Of a stretch of 64,000 nt of DNA, positions 31,285 through 41,019 are shown piece by piece; position 1 is the stretch's first letter, and every line of letters starts with the position of its first letter. The stretch spans positions 802,001 to 866,000 of the forward strand of contig NC_090170.1 in assembly GCF_017916325.1 (NCBI RefSeq), given 5' to 3'. Both the position numbers and the translations under genes were made by a program. The notes beneath the pieces were generated by a model. That model did not search any database. It was not told the origin of the DNA and saw only the letters and a program-made list of their open reading frames with translations. This stretch comes from Leishmania martiniquensis. Lineage: Eukaryota; Euglenozoa; Kinetoplastea; Trypanosomatida; Trypanosomatidae.

Positions 31285-32070
31285 ATGGATCACTCCCCCG
31301 AAGTTGACGGTGGCGCAGGGTCGCTAGGGTTCCACGGTACGGATGCGTGCCCGCTTGGCGAGGGGGAGTTTGAGTTCGATGAAGGTGACTGGGAAGAGGG
31401 GGAGGAGCAGCACGAAGAATACGACGAGGAGACTCAGGGAGGAGAAGAGACCGACGAGGAGGAGGGCGAGGTAGAGAAGGAGCTCAGCCCCAGCGACTCT
31501 TCCGGCGGAGACGAGGAGGTGGAGGAGCGGGAGCAAGGAGGAGAGGAGGCGTCTGATTACACGGAGAACAGCATCCCGGCAGCCGACGTCAAGACAGGGT
31601 CGCCAGTTGTCGCCGCCACTGGCAGAAGCGGCACCTTTGCTGCAGCATCGCCCTTTGCAGCTCTGTCGGAGAGTCGGGGAAGTGGGGTCAGCGATCGCAG
31701 CGTGTTTGGCGCCCTCGCTGCCTCTACCACAGCACCTCCGCCACCACAGCAGCTCATCGCTCCCTCGGCCTTAGCTTCTCCCTTGGCAACAGCGCCGCCC
31801 CTTCAGACGTCGGGGGCAAAGACGACACCCTCTTTTCCCAGCAGCACCATGTTGCCAAGTCAGCACCGCTTGGGCACCACCGCGGCCCCTCTTCACTTTG
31901 TGGACTTCGAACGCTCACTTGCGCAGAAGTTGCCGGGCAGCGAGTGGCGTCGCGCTCGCAGCAAGGCAGAGGAAGCGCAGGATGTGAGGTGCACTCTGGC
32001 GCGGTACGAGCTGGTGCTGCCGACCGATGCATTTGACGAGCAGATCAATAAGGCATTGTATGTAGACTGA
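31285..32070 (+). CDS. Hypothetical acidic protein, 261 residues
   Basis: Not recognised. Residues about 25-95 are very acidic (Glu/Asp/Gly runs), followed by a Ser/Ala/Pro-rich disordered region (about 95-200). Only the C-terminal 60 residues look folded and carry no known motif. The start is the ATG at 31285, two codons into the open frame, which begins at a GTG. Coding is supported by the sustained frame with good codon bias at the C-terminal end and by its position behind a splice-acceptor-like tract. The low-complexity part alone would not prove it. Confidence 0.75.
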   Translation: MDHSPEVDGGAGSLGFHGTDACPLGEGEFEFDEGDWEEGEEQHEEYDEETQGGEETDEEEGEVEKELSPSDSSGGDEEVEEREQGGEEASDYTENSIPAADVKTGSPVVAATGRSGTFAAASPFAALSESRGSGVSDRSVFGALAASTTAPPPPQQLIAPSALASPLATAPPLQTSGAKTTPSFPSSTMLPSQHRLGTTAAPLHFVDFERSLAQKLPGSEWRRARSKAEEAQDVRCTLARYELVLPTDAFDEQINKALYVD

Positions 32071-33239
32071 GGGCCGTGTGTCACACACACAAACACATAT
32101 CGTTTGAGCGCGTGCGCAGGCGCTCTCTCTTTCTCTCACTGTCGACCACTTGCCGCGAAAAAAAAGAGGACAGCGCTCTGTCGAGTTGCCGCCTATGTGT
32201 GCTCTGTGTGTGTGTGTGGGGGGGTACTACGGAGGTGTGATGCCGTTTGATGGGCGCTGCTCTACGCTAAAGAATAAGCGAACAAAAAAAACTAACCCCT
32301 TGCCACCTCTGGAAGCGCACAGTCAGCAAAGCTGCAACACCGATGGGCATGATCCACGAGGCTAGGGTGCTGCTGAACGCTTCTCGCCTCTTTCCCTCGT
32401 TCTTCTCCGCCCAAGATGTGCACACTTCCCTCCCCAAATATCCATCATGCCACTGCATCGCCGATTTTCTTCTCTGTTTTTCGTTTCGGGGGGATTTTTG
32501 CTGGCAGTTGGCTCCCTTCCAACCAATTACACACCCCATTCACCTCAAGCACTTACTACTGACACGCCGTGATTGCCACGTCTGTGACCGCTTTCGCACA
32601 GTGACATTAAAGAGGCGGTAGCGAGCAACACGCACTTGAGCTAGCAAAAGCGGTGGCTATCAGAGCTGCATCGCCAACTTGGTGGCACTGCTCCTTCTCA
32701 TTTCAGCATTTTGATCTCCTCTCTTCAATAACGGCTCTTGCTGCTCCCTATTCATCGTCTGCCTGCGCTCTGCCCTCCTCCAAACCGTGCGGCGTGAGAG
32801 AGTGGCAGCCCCCCTCCTTTTTTCTTTACATTGTTACTTGCGGCCATCTAGGAGGACCTAGTACGACTCGAAAGGCTGCTGAGCGCGCTCCTCCTGTGAG
32901 GCCGCTCTTGCTATCGATCTGGCGCACGTACGGTTTATGGTTGGCGCGCCGTGTGCTCGTTCGGCCCATACAAGCACATGCACACGCTCCTGCTACACCG
33001 CACAGTGCGCCGCACCATCATCGACCCTTTTTTTTGCTGTCCGTTTTCCGCGCAGGGAGCCCGCTTCGTGCGTTGCTGTTTCCACCTTCCCCCTCCTCCA
33101 CACGTTCTCCCCCCTCTCTGCCGCAACTGCATGAAGCTCTGACTGTTGCGTTTGCTGTTCACTCGCCAGTGCCGTTTTTGTTGGGGCACATGTGTCTGGA
33201 TCTGCTCTCCACCTCCGCTGTTTCCCACAAGCGTGCATC
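32071..33239. other. Intergenic region between the acidic protein gene and the gene at 33240
   Basis: Nothing supported as a gene. It holds a GT run near 32205-32218 followed by G, CT-rich tracts (32690-32820, 33080-33125), and a final CT tract ending in AG at 33230-33231, eight bases before the next start codon. Another AG at 33053-33054 after a T-rich tract is an alternative acceptor. Confidence 0.6.
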
Positions 33240-34757
33240 ATGCCCGCTCTGAAGCCCTCTGTTCCGTCGCGTTGGCCGGTACTCAATGGCGCCAGCCCCA
33301 CCGCTGCGCTGGACGATGCCAAGCTGCAGTTCGCGACGGAGGAGGTGCGCAAACGGTTCTCCGCCATCGAGATGGCAGAGATGCTTGCGGTGCTGAAGGT
33401 GCTTTTGACCAATCCGCGTCTTTGCGAGTGCGCCAGGGAGCAAGCCAGTGGTGCCCTGAAGGACGACATTCACGGGCGTCCTCTCGCGCCGGAACTGAGG
33501 CGCGGTGGTGCAAGTGTTTGCGCGGACCGAAACTTGCCCAATCGCCTTCGGTGGCGGGCTAGTGTGAGGTCCGTCACCACAGCGAGGGAGCTGAGCCCGC
33601 AGGACTCGTGCACAAGGAACTTCGAGGTGGGTGAAGGGCCCACGCTTGACGCCCCGGCTGTTTCGTGGCTGAGCCAGGAGTGGACCACCATGGTCATCTC
33701 TATCCTCGACAGGGCGTGCCAGCATCGCGGGTTGGCTGACGAACATCGCACCGTCGTTGACAGAGTGCAGCGGGCGATCAACGAGTGGTTCGAGGACACC
33801 AGCGTTGAGGCGACAGAGAGTGAGAACGTGCATGCAGCGACTGGAACTGAAGCTCACGAGACCCCTGCGTGGCTTGCGACTCTAACACAGGTACGTCACC
33901 TGGCTGAGCAGGTGTGCTACAGCAAATACGCAGCCGTGTACCAGCGACTCTGCAGCGAAGCCGAGAACGAGGGCGATGAGGGAATGGCCACGCCCGCGCA
34001 TGTGCTGCGCGATGACGACAGCGCCAAGGAGCCCTCCTCCGTCGTGGCACGATGGTCGGTGCACCGGGCTACTACCGGGCCAGTCGGCATACCACCCTTC
34101 TCCCTCGTGATTCAGTGTGGAAGCGGCGGGGACGGAGCAGGGGCGTCAACGTCACCCCTTATCATCGATCTAGAGGCGCGCAACGGCGGCACGCGCAGCA
34201 GCGGCTTCGACACCCGCAGCACCTCTTTCGTCGTTGGCTGCGAGTGGTTTCAGTGGGTCTTTCTCGTCCAAACCGTGCTGGCGTGCCAGAATGCGCCATA
34301 CCCAGAGGTGGAAGATGGCGCCACTGGCTCGGATGCCGAGGCACTCGCTGCAGCGCAGACAAAATGGCATCAACGGCACTGCACCGTGCACCTTCTTTAC
34401 CCTTCCGAGGCCGGCTTCTCGGACGCTTCCGACGGGTCCTCCGGCCTGCGTTCCGCCGAGGCTGAGTATGAACTGAGTGAGCCGCATGTCGTGCTCTCCT
34501 CGCTCCTTGGGGTGGCCATGCGGGTTTGGTGTCAGCGCCACCCGCACATCGTTGCACACGTGCTTCAACTGGAGGAGGACACCTCCCCGCGCCACATCTA
34601 CGACGGATCTCTTTTCTGGCCTCTCTGGCCTCTGCGCGATTCAGCCGCACTTGGCCAGTGCGAGTGCGCTTCGACAACCGAGTTAATGCCGACCCCGCTA
34701 CTTCCAGGGGAATGCTTCTCGCGCGACCCGGGGCTTGGGGGCGAGGGGGCTGGGTAG
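33240..34757 (+). CDS. Hypothetical protein, 505 residues, possibly truncated at its C terminus
   Basis: Not recognised. Codon use is typical of the window (high GC3) and the product looks globular with helical N-terminal parts and a more beta-like part around residues 270-440. No catalytic motif was identified. The start is the first ATG after the CT tract and AG at 33230-33231. From about 34705 the sequence becomes extremely G/C-rich. The last 15 or so residues are Gly/Glu-rich and unlike the rest, and the stop lies only 82 bases before the inverted-repeat segment that begins at 34840. This suggests, without proving it, that the original C terminus was replaced when that segment arrived. 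Comparison with the intact gene of a relative would decide. Confidence 0.8.
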   Translation: MPALKPSVPSRWPVLNGASPTAALDDAKLQFATEEVRKRFSAIEMAEMLAVLKVLLTNPRLCECAREQASGALKDDIHGRPLAPELRRGGASVCADRNLPNRLRWRASVRSVTTARELSPQDSCTRNFEVGEGPTLDAPAVSWLSQEWTTMVISILDRACQHRGLADEHRTVVDRVQRAINEWFEDTSVEATESENVHAATGTEAHETPAWLATLTQVRHLAEQVCYSKYAAVYQRLCSEAENEGDEGMATPAHVLRDDDSAKEPSSVVARWSVHRATTGPVGIPPFSLVIQCGSGGDGAGASTSPLIIDLEARNGGTRSSGFDTRSTSFVVGCEWFQWVFLVQTVLACQNAPYPEVEDGATGSDAEALAAAQTKWHQRHCTVHLLYPSEAGFSDASDGSSGLRSAEAEYELSEPHVVLSSLLGVAMRVWCQRHPHIVAHVLQLEEDTSPRHIYDGSLFWPLWPLRDSAALGQCECASTTELMPTPLLPGECFSRDPGLGGEGAG

Positions 34758-34839
34758 CCGGGGGGGCTCGTTCGGCGTCGCGCGGCGGCCTGTTTCGGCC
34801 GGCCCGGGCGCCGCGGCGGTGGCGCGGGGCGGGCGCGCA

Positions 34840-35161
34840 GCCCTGGCCCAGCGGCGCGCGCCCCAGGCCTCACCGGCCGGCCCCAGGCAACCCACGCCAG
34901 CAGGTGCCGAGAGCCGGAAAGGGCATGGCCGAGTGGCGCCCACACCATCCTCCCGAAGTGGGTGGCCCATAAGCGCGTACGCCGTCGCGGGCCGCTTTGG
35001 TGCCGCACCGCCCAAAACCTGACTGTCAGCAGCTCTAGCGGTAGATTGCCCTAGCGTACCCCCGCGCTGTGGGCGCTTGGCCCAGGGTCACCGCAGGTCG
35101 CCCGGGGTTGGCGGAAAGAGGTGCCGCTTGGCTTTTCAGAGGGGTGGGCCCTCAACTATGA
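34840..35161 (+). repeat. Left arm of 322-bp inverted repeat
   Basis: Pairs with 38004-38325 (position sum 73,165). GC-rich outer half, with a gcgcgcgcc-like core near 34852-34864. Directly outside it to the left lies an even more GC-rich stretch (about 34705-34839) that has no counterpart outside the right arm. Confidence 0.95.
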
Positions 35162-38003
35162 GGCTTGAGGGCGCATAAGCCCTACTCATTAGGGCCTGGG
35201 GGGAGGGGGGGGCACGGCGGGCTCGCGCAACACAAAAGGGAATCGCTCAAGCAAGCAGAAAAAGAATGTTCAGAGAAGAGTGGCTTTTCTAGAACTGTGG
35301 CTTCTCCCGATAACTTTTCGCGGGTAAGCAGCTTTTTCGGGCGAGCTTCCGCAGTCGTAGGCAGGGCATTGTCATTTAGGTGCCTTGGGAAAGTGGCGGG
35401 TGGGGGTTTCGACCCCCCGAAAGCCTTGACCCTGCTAATGTTTTTTTATCAGCGACAGGCTTGCAAGGAAAGCTCGAGATGCCTTTTTCCTTCGGGATGG
35501 GGTTTTGCGAGGCTTTCCCTTGGGGGTGGGGGTGGGGGTGGGGGGATCAGCCCCTCGAGAAAGAAAAAGCGAGGCCTTCAAACACTTCGCCTCCCCCTCC
35601 CGGGCTCAGGAAGAAACAAGAACGCTGTTCGCCGCTGCATCGGACTGACTGAGCGAATCGAATGAGGTCGTCGAGCAGGTTCGCAGAAGGCGGCAACGCA
35701 AGTGAAGAAGCGCCGCCGATACGAGCTTTTGGACTCGCTGCCTCGCTGTGAGCGCTGTCGATATCGGATTCAAAGAGAAGCATGCCCAAACTTCTGCAAC
35801 ATTCATCCACGCCTCCACATGCACCGGAAGGCTGCAGGGCCAAATGTTAATAGTTCCCCTCAGCAAATCTGTCCTCGTTACTTTCTCACTGGCTTCAGCT
35901 CTTCTAAGTTGACCCAAACACTCGCTCAGGGTTAATTTATCTTAGAAAACGCAGGCTTGCCAGAAGTCTTGTTAGCGCTCTCATCTCATCTCGAGCAACC
36001 TGTCCTGATCCACTTACCTCTGCAAGAGACTCGTGGCGAAGAAATGACTTATCTGTAACCAAGTGCCGATGTTGGAGAGTTAGCGGACTTGGCTGCGGTG
36101 CTGCCTTTGCTGTATTCTGTTTCTTTTTGTCTGCTCTCTGCGTAGGAAGTAATTCGTATAATAGCTTCGATATATACTGTTTTAAAGGATGCTCAAGGGC
36201 TTACATTGACAGAGATGCAGTGAGAGATGGGATTTCTGCTCTCTTACTACTTTGTGAAGTGTAAAGGGAGTAATTTTCTGACATGCTTTCTTTTCTCACT
36301 TGACAGTTTGGGCTACTTCTGCAGGCCGTTTCTTTTTTCCCCTTTCAGGAAACGTAGCAGAATGTCTGGCCTTTAGAGGCTCTAGTGAAGCTGCTCTTAC
36401 CCTGATCACAAACTGGTGACAAAGGTGTGCGCTGCCGTGCATTCCCCAGGTGTATACGTGCCATTACTGCCAACTGGCTTACTTCTGTGCTACCCTTTTC
36501 TAACCCCGAGCGGACCGAGCTCTATGCAGCCTCAATACACCCGAGCGTGGTGCCTCATTTTGAGTAGAGGGGCCTTACGCTGTGCATGTGACAGCTGAGC
36601 TAATGAGTCTCTATGATACATTGACCGATCTTTTCGAAGATTCGTGTAGCTTTAGTGCACGTCCATAGCGACGCTGCAGTCACCAGCTTTCTCTCCTCCT
36701 CAAGCGCACTTCACCTCCCTCAGTTGCTGAGGAAAAAGACTCTGCTTCTCCCCTTTGTTAGGAACTCCTCCAATGAGTGTTTTCCTCAGTAGAGCACAGT
36801 ATCATGAGGTGCTTTTCGATCGGTATGATTTGTGCAAGTGGAAGTAAGACGTGAATGGCTTTCCATAGTAATCCGTGTCTCTTTTTTGTTGAAGGGGAGC
36901 TGTTCAACATGCCCCAGGAGCAAATGCACTTTCTTTCAGTCGATTGCCATCTGCTTTGACTCTGCTCGGAACGCTTCGCATCGGCATCTTTTTCTCCCGC
37001 CATCTAGGCATGCGCACTAGAGAACAATGAGAGGTTAGACCCAGGGCGCTGGATGTAGTGAAGTGAAGGTTTTGGGCTGAGCTTCTCACAGGTTCTCTTG
37101 GACGTTCATCTCCTAGCTTTTACCTTGTACCGTTCACCTCTCAATGCCAACGCTGAAGAGAGAGTGTACTCTCCAACGCAGCACTTTTTTCCCTCTGTCC
37201 GGCTTGCCGATCAAACCCACGTTTATTTGTGGCAATACCATGGCTGAGGCTATCCGATTTACGCTTTAGTGAATGCGGCTGCGGGCATTAGTGCTATGGG
37301 GTTCAGGACCAGCAAGGGAAAGGAACTTCCCCTGTTTACTAACCTGGTTTCTTTTCCAACTCAGGCTTGGAACCGGCGCTTCATTTCCGCCTAATTGCTT
37401 TGTTGGTTTTTTTTATGTCAGCGACATCCTTTTCGGATGAAGTTCTTGTACTTTCCTTCATGGAAAGCGTGCAAATAATAATAATGGTGAGCGCAATGGT
37501 AGGCAAAAAATTGGACGAAAACTGAAGTCCAAGCTGTATACTCTAGCCTAGCGGTGCACTTCGCAAATAATTCATTATTTCTACCCTAGCAATTTTCGAT
37601 TGCCAAGATGCGAAGACACGTAAGAATTTCTTTCCTTCTCCCTTCAGAACTCTTGATCACCTACCATTACGCGATCCCTTGAGCTTTCGAAGAAAAGAAA
37701 AAGAGACAGGTAATTATACCTTTTCGTGAGTTCTGCTCTCTGCTGATGCTCTGAAGACAGCACGACCCCCATTAATGTACTTGCCAGCGCTAGAGGCGGG
37801 AACGGTGCGAGGGCAGAGATACCAGATTGGTGTACTTTTTCACGGAGAAATCGAACCTGACATTTTGGAGGAGTGGGGAACATATACCAGAATATACCAC
37901 GGCGATCTTTTCAGGTCATTTTAGTTCCCGTTTGTTTTCTTTATACTTTTCTTTGCCGTACACCGAACTCGCTTGATGGCTAAAATAGCCTCTTTGCTAA
38001 GTG
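35162..38003. other. AT-richer interior of the inverted-repeat segment
   Basis: No gene supported on either strand. Notable items are a G-rich run at 35518-35547 (four or more G tracts separated by single T, a G-quadruplex-type sequence), CT-rich stretches at 36300-36350 and 36690-36720, and AT-rich stretches around 37380-37680. Base composition differs visibly from the rest of the window. No tRNA, rRNA or telomeric hexamer array was seen. Confidence 0.6.
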
Positions 38004-38325
38004 TCATAGTTGAGGGCCCACCCCTCTGAAAAGCCAAGCGGCACCTCTTTCCGCCAACCCCGGGCGACCTGCGGTGACCCTGGGCCAAGCGCCCACAGCG
38101 CGGGGGTACGCTAGGGCAATCTACCGCTAGAGCTGCTGACAGTCAGGTTTTGGGCGGTGCGGCGCCAAAGCGGCCCGCGACGGCGTACGCGCTTATGGGC
38201 CACCCACTTCGGGAGGATGGTGTGGGCGCCACTCGGCCATGCCCTTTCCGGCTCTCGGCACCTGCTGGCGTGGGTTGCCTGGGGCCGGCCGGTGAGGCCT
38301 GGGGCGCGCGCCGCTGGGCCAGGGC
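38004..38325 (-). repeat. Right arm of 322-bp inverted repeat
   Basis: Reverse complement of 34840-35161. The match ends at 38325 on the outside and at 38004 on the inside, where the sequences diverge at once. Confidence 0.95.
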
Positions 38326-38743
38326 CGCGTTGGCGGTGGGCGACTGCAATGGGCTGGATGGCTGAGCATATTCTGTATGAAAGCGAATTTAGACTTTTGC
38401 CGTCAAAGAAAAACTAGTTCATCCACAGAAGTGGCTATGAATTTAGCTCGTGAGAGACGTACACATGCTTTTTTGTTATGTTGCCTCGTTTTTCCCAGCG
38501 TGTTGGACTCTTAGCGACTGTAGCGGGCAACTTTTGAAAGAGATTCGACCTCTTTGCCCTGGGCTTCTGTTATTGAATGTGCCGATTACGGTGACAAATT
38601 CTTCTGTGTTGCTATAGCTACGCTCTTCTTCCCATCTGCTATTATTGGTGATTCTCTTCCCGGTTTCTTTCCGAACTGAAACCTCTTCAATGATCGACCT
38701 AGGGTGACTTTTATCTGCGTGTTTTATGCTGTAGTGTACGAAT
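38326..38743. other. AT-rich spacer before the lipase-like gene
   Basis: Low-GC sequence similar in composition to the interior of the inverted-repeat segment. No gene. T/C-rich tracts end in AG at 38701-38702 and 38733-38734, either of which could be the trans-splice site of the next gene. Confidence 0.55.
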
Positions 38744-40381
38744 ATGTCACTGCGGTCGGAGTCTATACGAGCGTACCGCGATCTTTATCGCGCCGCGTCA
38801 CGGTCCGCCCAGGAATGCGCGCTCTACAATGGCGCGGGTTTACTGCATTACGTCTCTCAGCGCTTTGGCCAGGAAGCAGAGAAGCAGAATCGCCAACTCG
38901 CAGACGCTTTGCGAACTTTGGAACGACGCGCCGGCGAACAGGGATCGAAAAGGCGCTGCAGCACTACAAGTAGTTACACTCAAGCAAAGCTACTGCAACA
39001 GTATCAGAGATATATCTCCATGCAAATCGATCGTACTCGCGCCCTTTCTCAGGCTCTCTACAAGGCGCCAGGCAACGTGCACTTAACGTCAGTGCTTCAG
39101 GTTCTCTCTGCAGGTGTGGGGAACCGATGGTATCAGCAAATGATGGAGTCTAGCATTCTCTCGTTTCTGGATCACGAAGCCAAAAGGTCTTCTCATTACG
39201 AGGCTGCAGAGGACGTTACGAGCGAGCGTCAAAATCGAATCATGCAACAGGCGCTGTTGCCTTATGCCGAGCGACTACTACTCGTTCATCGGACAGCTGT
39301 GGGGGAGCATAATCAGCGAACCTCACTTATTTTTTTGGCGCCCTCGGAGATGACGGAGTCAATAGCTGGCGGTCGAAGTGGCGTATCTGCCGTGTATCTA
39401 CGCGTCGGTCGCGATCACTTAGTCGTGGAAGTGGACGAGACTTACAACAAACAGGTAGTGTACATTTGCTGCACCCGACAGGATGGGGGTGACACAGGCA
39501 GCTACGACTGGGCGCAGGAAGTGGAGCGTGTCGAAATCAGCGAAAGCGAGGAGATTCAGAAGACGATGTTTCACTGCCAGTACCTTTCAATGGCAACTCG
39601 CATTTGCGATGCCCTTCTGCAGGACTCCCCACTGCATCCTACACGCAGCACTGTGGTGATCGGCCACGCGGTTGGCGGGGCGGTAGGCTTGGTGTTGTCG
39701 CTTCTGCTTTCCCAACGGGGATTCGAGGTGTCCAACACAATTTCTCTTGGTGCACCGAAATCCTTGCAGGGAACGCTGGAACGCTACATCTCGGGAATCA
39801 ATCCCGTTCGGGTTGTACTAGCGGGTGACCCTCTTGTGGAGCTTCCTATCACAGGCGCTGAAGGGTCACCATTTGTTCACATTGGCGAAATTCTTCTTCT
39901 ATCGCCAGCTAGCTCGTCAAGAGATCCCTCGGTCCAAACAGGCACATCTGAATCGAAGGGCGATGGCAAGGCTGTATTGAGCTCACCGCCGTCACCAGAA
40001 AATGGCAGTTTCACGGCCGAGTCTCTTAGTGCCATGATGGCGGACTCGGATAGCGTACATTTTGCACACGACAGTGCTGATGCGCTTTCCGCAGCGGCAT
40101 GTTCTTCCGCCATCGAGGTAGATGAAGCGAACACTGAAGAAGGCTACAATGATGAGGAAATGACCGAAGCACTGCGTGTTGCTGAGCAGCGCTACCGCAA
40201 TCAGTTTTTGGTCGAGCACTACGTGAGACATTTGCAAGACCCGTCGGTGGAGCTGACATATGCCGAGGGAGATGAGGTGTGGGATGAGGGAGACTACGAA
40301 GCACTCAAACGGAGCAGCGCTCGAGAGCCGGGAGTGACTCCTGAGGAACGTCGCATTCGCGATCTTCGCGGGCCATTGTGA
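38744..40381 (+). CDS. Class-3 lipase-like protein lacking the catalytic serine, 545 residues
   Basis: The C-terminal half has the order of landmarks of class-3 (triacylglycerol) lipases: a nucleophile elbow, then SLGAPKSL where lipases have FGSPRVGN, then GDPLVELP carrying D362, then FVHIGE carrying H379. At the elbow the sequence is VIGHAVGG at residues 305-312, so the nucleophile position 309 is Ala instead of Ser. The two other triad positions are kept. By family knowledge this would abolish hydrolysis, so a non-catalytic role (binding or scaffold) is likely, unless another serine serves. The N-terminal 200 residues are helical and charged. The C-terminal 150 are Ser/Glu-rich. Codon use has visibly more A/T in third positions than neighbouring genes. 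The start is the ATG at 38744. Confidence 0.85.
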   Translation: MSLRSESIRAYRDLYRAASRSAQECALYNGAGLLHYVSQRFGQEAEKQNRQLADALRTLERRAGEQGSKRRCSTTSSYTQAKLLQQYQRYISMQIDRTRALSQALYKAPGNVHLTSVLQVLSAGVGNRWYQQMMESSILSFLDHEAKRSSHYEAAEDVTSERQNRIMQQALLPYAERLLLVHRTAVGEHNQRTSLIFLAPSEMTESIAGGRSGVSAVYLRVGRDHLVVEVDETYNKQVVYICCTRQDGGDTGSYDWAQEVERVEISESEEIQKTMFHCQYLSMATRICDALLQDSPLHPTRSTVVIGHAVGGAVGLVLSLLLSQRGFEVSNTISLGAPKSLQGTLERYISGINPVRVVLAGDPLVELPITGAEGSPFVHIGEILLLSPASSSRDPSVQTGTSESKGDGKAVLSSPPSPENGSFTAESLSAMMADSDSVHFAHDSADALSAAACSSAIEVDEANTEEGYNDEEMTEALRVAEQRYRNQFLVEHYVRHLQDPSVELTYAEGDEVWDEGDYEALKRSSAREPGVTPEERRIRDLRGPL

Positions 40382-40885
40382 AGCTCGCCATCATGACGCT
40401 TGCTAGACGCTTCAAGCCGTTTCCTTTGTTGTTGTGCATGTGGACCTCTTTTCATGCCGTTCTGTAGGTACGAACTGCGTATCGGCTCTAAAAGACGGAC
40501 CACTCAATCAGAGCGGATCATTCTCGGATCGGACAGACGCGGTGGCCGCTAGGTCTTTTTTCCTTCGTTGCTCTCTGCTCAGATACTGAGCCTGAAATGC
40601 AGCCGCGGAAGTCACCCTCGTTGTGCGAGGTATTATACCGACGAATGTATCCGCAAAGGAACGCGTGCTTGAGGGCGCGGAAGCATATTGAAGTACGCTT
40701 TTCACAATATGGTGTCGACGTTGGTGAAGACTTTGACGCGCCGTGAGGAGCTGCGCAGCATCGTGAAATGAACGCGGTCAATTCCATTTTATTCGTTTTC
40801 TCGTCTCGCTTACTGCTATCTCATCCTTTTAACAAACTCTCGCGCAAATCTCTTCATTCTTCACGACATGCTCGGCACCCATAAG

Positions 40886-40911
40886 CGGGCCTCTCTCACC
40901 TTTTCGTCCAG
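40886..40911 (+). promoter_or_regulatory. Probable trans-splice acceptor of the first dehydrogenase mRNA
   Basis: CT-rich tract ending in AG at 40910-40911, with no ATG until the dehydrogenase start at 41020. A second AG at 40996-40997 directly after the TA repeat would leave only 22 nt of leader and lacks a pyrimidine tract. Confidence 0.5.
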
Positions 40912-40969
40912 ACAAGCAGAAGCAGCTAAACAAAGTGCGCCCAAAACTGCACTGTGCTTATACACATCT

Positions 40970-40994
40970 ACACACACACATATATATATATATA
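40970..40994. repeat. CA/TA dinucleotide repeat
   Basis: Alternating CA then TA units of about 25 bases in the 5' leader of the dehydrogenase gene. In-frame ATG 40954 lies just upstream and would translate the repeat into Ile/Tyr/His/Thr; it is judged not to be the start. Confidence 0.9.
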
Positions 40995-41019
40995 CAGAAT
41001 CTGCGAAAAGGCTGCTACG

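Larger units (their letters stand above)
34840..38325. mobile_element. 3.5-kb segment bounded by 322-bp inverted repeats, putative non-autonomous element
   Basis: 34840-35161 and 38004-38325 are reverse complements over 322 bases with one mismatch seen by eye (t at 35001 versus the expected c). The 2.84 kb between them is clearly lower in GC than the flanks and is rich in T and A. It contains no frame with recognisable protein content: no transposase, reverse transcriptase or tyrosine recombinase. No clear target-site duplication is visible; the flanking bases (gcgca left, cgcgt right) do not match cleanly. It could be a non-autonomous element mobilised by enzymes elsewhere, a rearrangement scar, or a chromosome-end-derived segment. 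The near identity of the arms points to a recent origin or ongoing gene conversion. Confidence 0.65.
40382..41019. other. Intergenic region with TA/CA repeat
   Basis: AT-richer than most of the window. No gene. It ends with a CA/TA alternating tract at 40970-40994 immediately before the dehydrogenase start. Confidence 0.6.

Noticed and set aside
34840..38325. Identification as a TATE, SLACS or ingi-type element
   Set aside because: No tyrosine recombinase, reverse transcriptase or telomeric hexamer array was seen inside or beside it, so no named class is assigned.
40954..41019. Dehydrogenase start at ATG 40954
   Set aside because: The extension translates a CA/TA dinucleotide repeat. ATG 41020 follows immediately and gives the expected anchor sequence.
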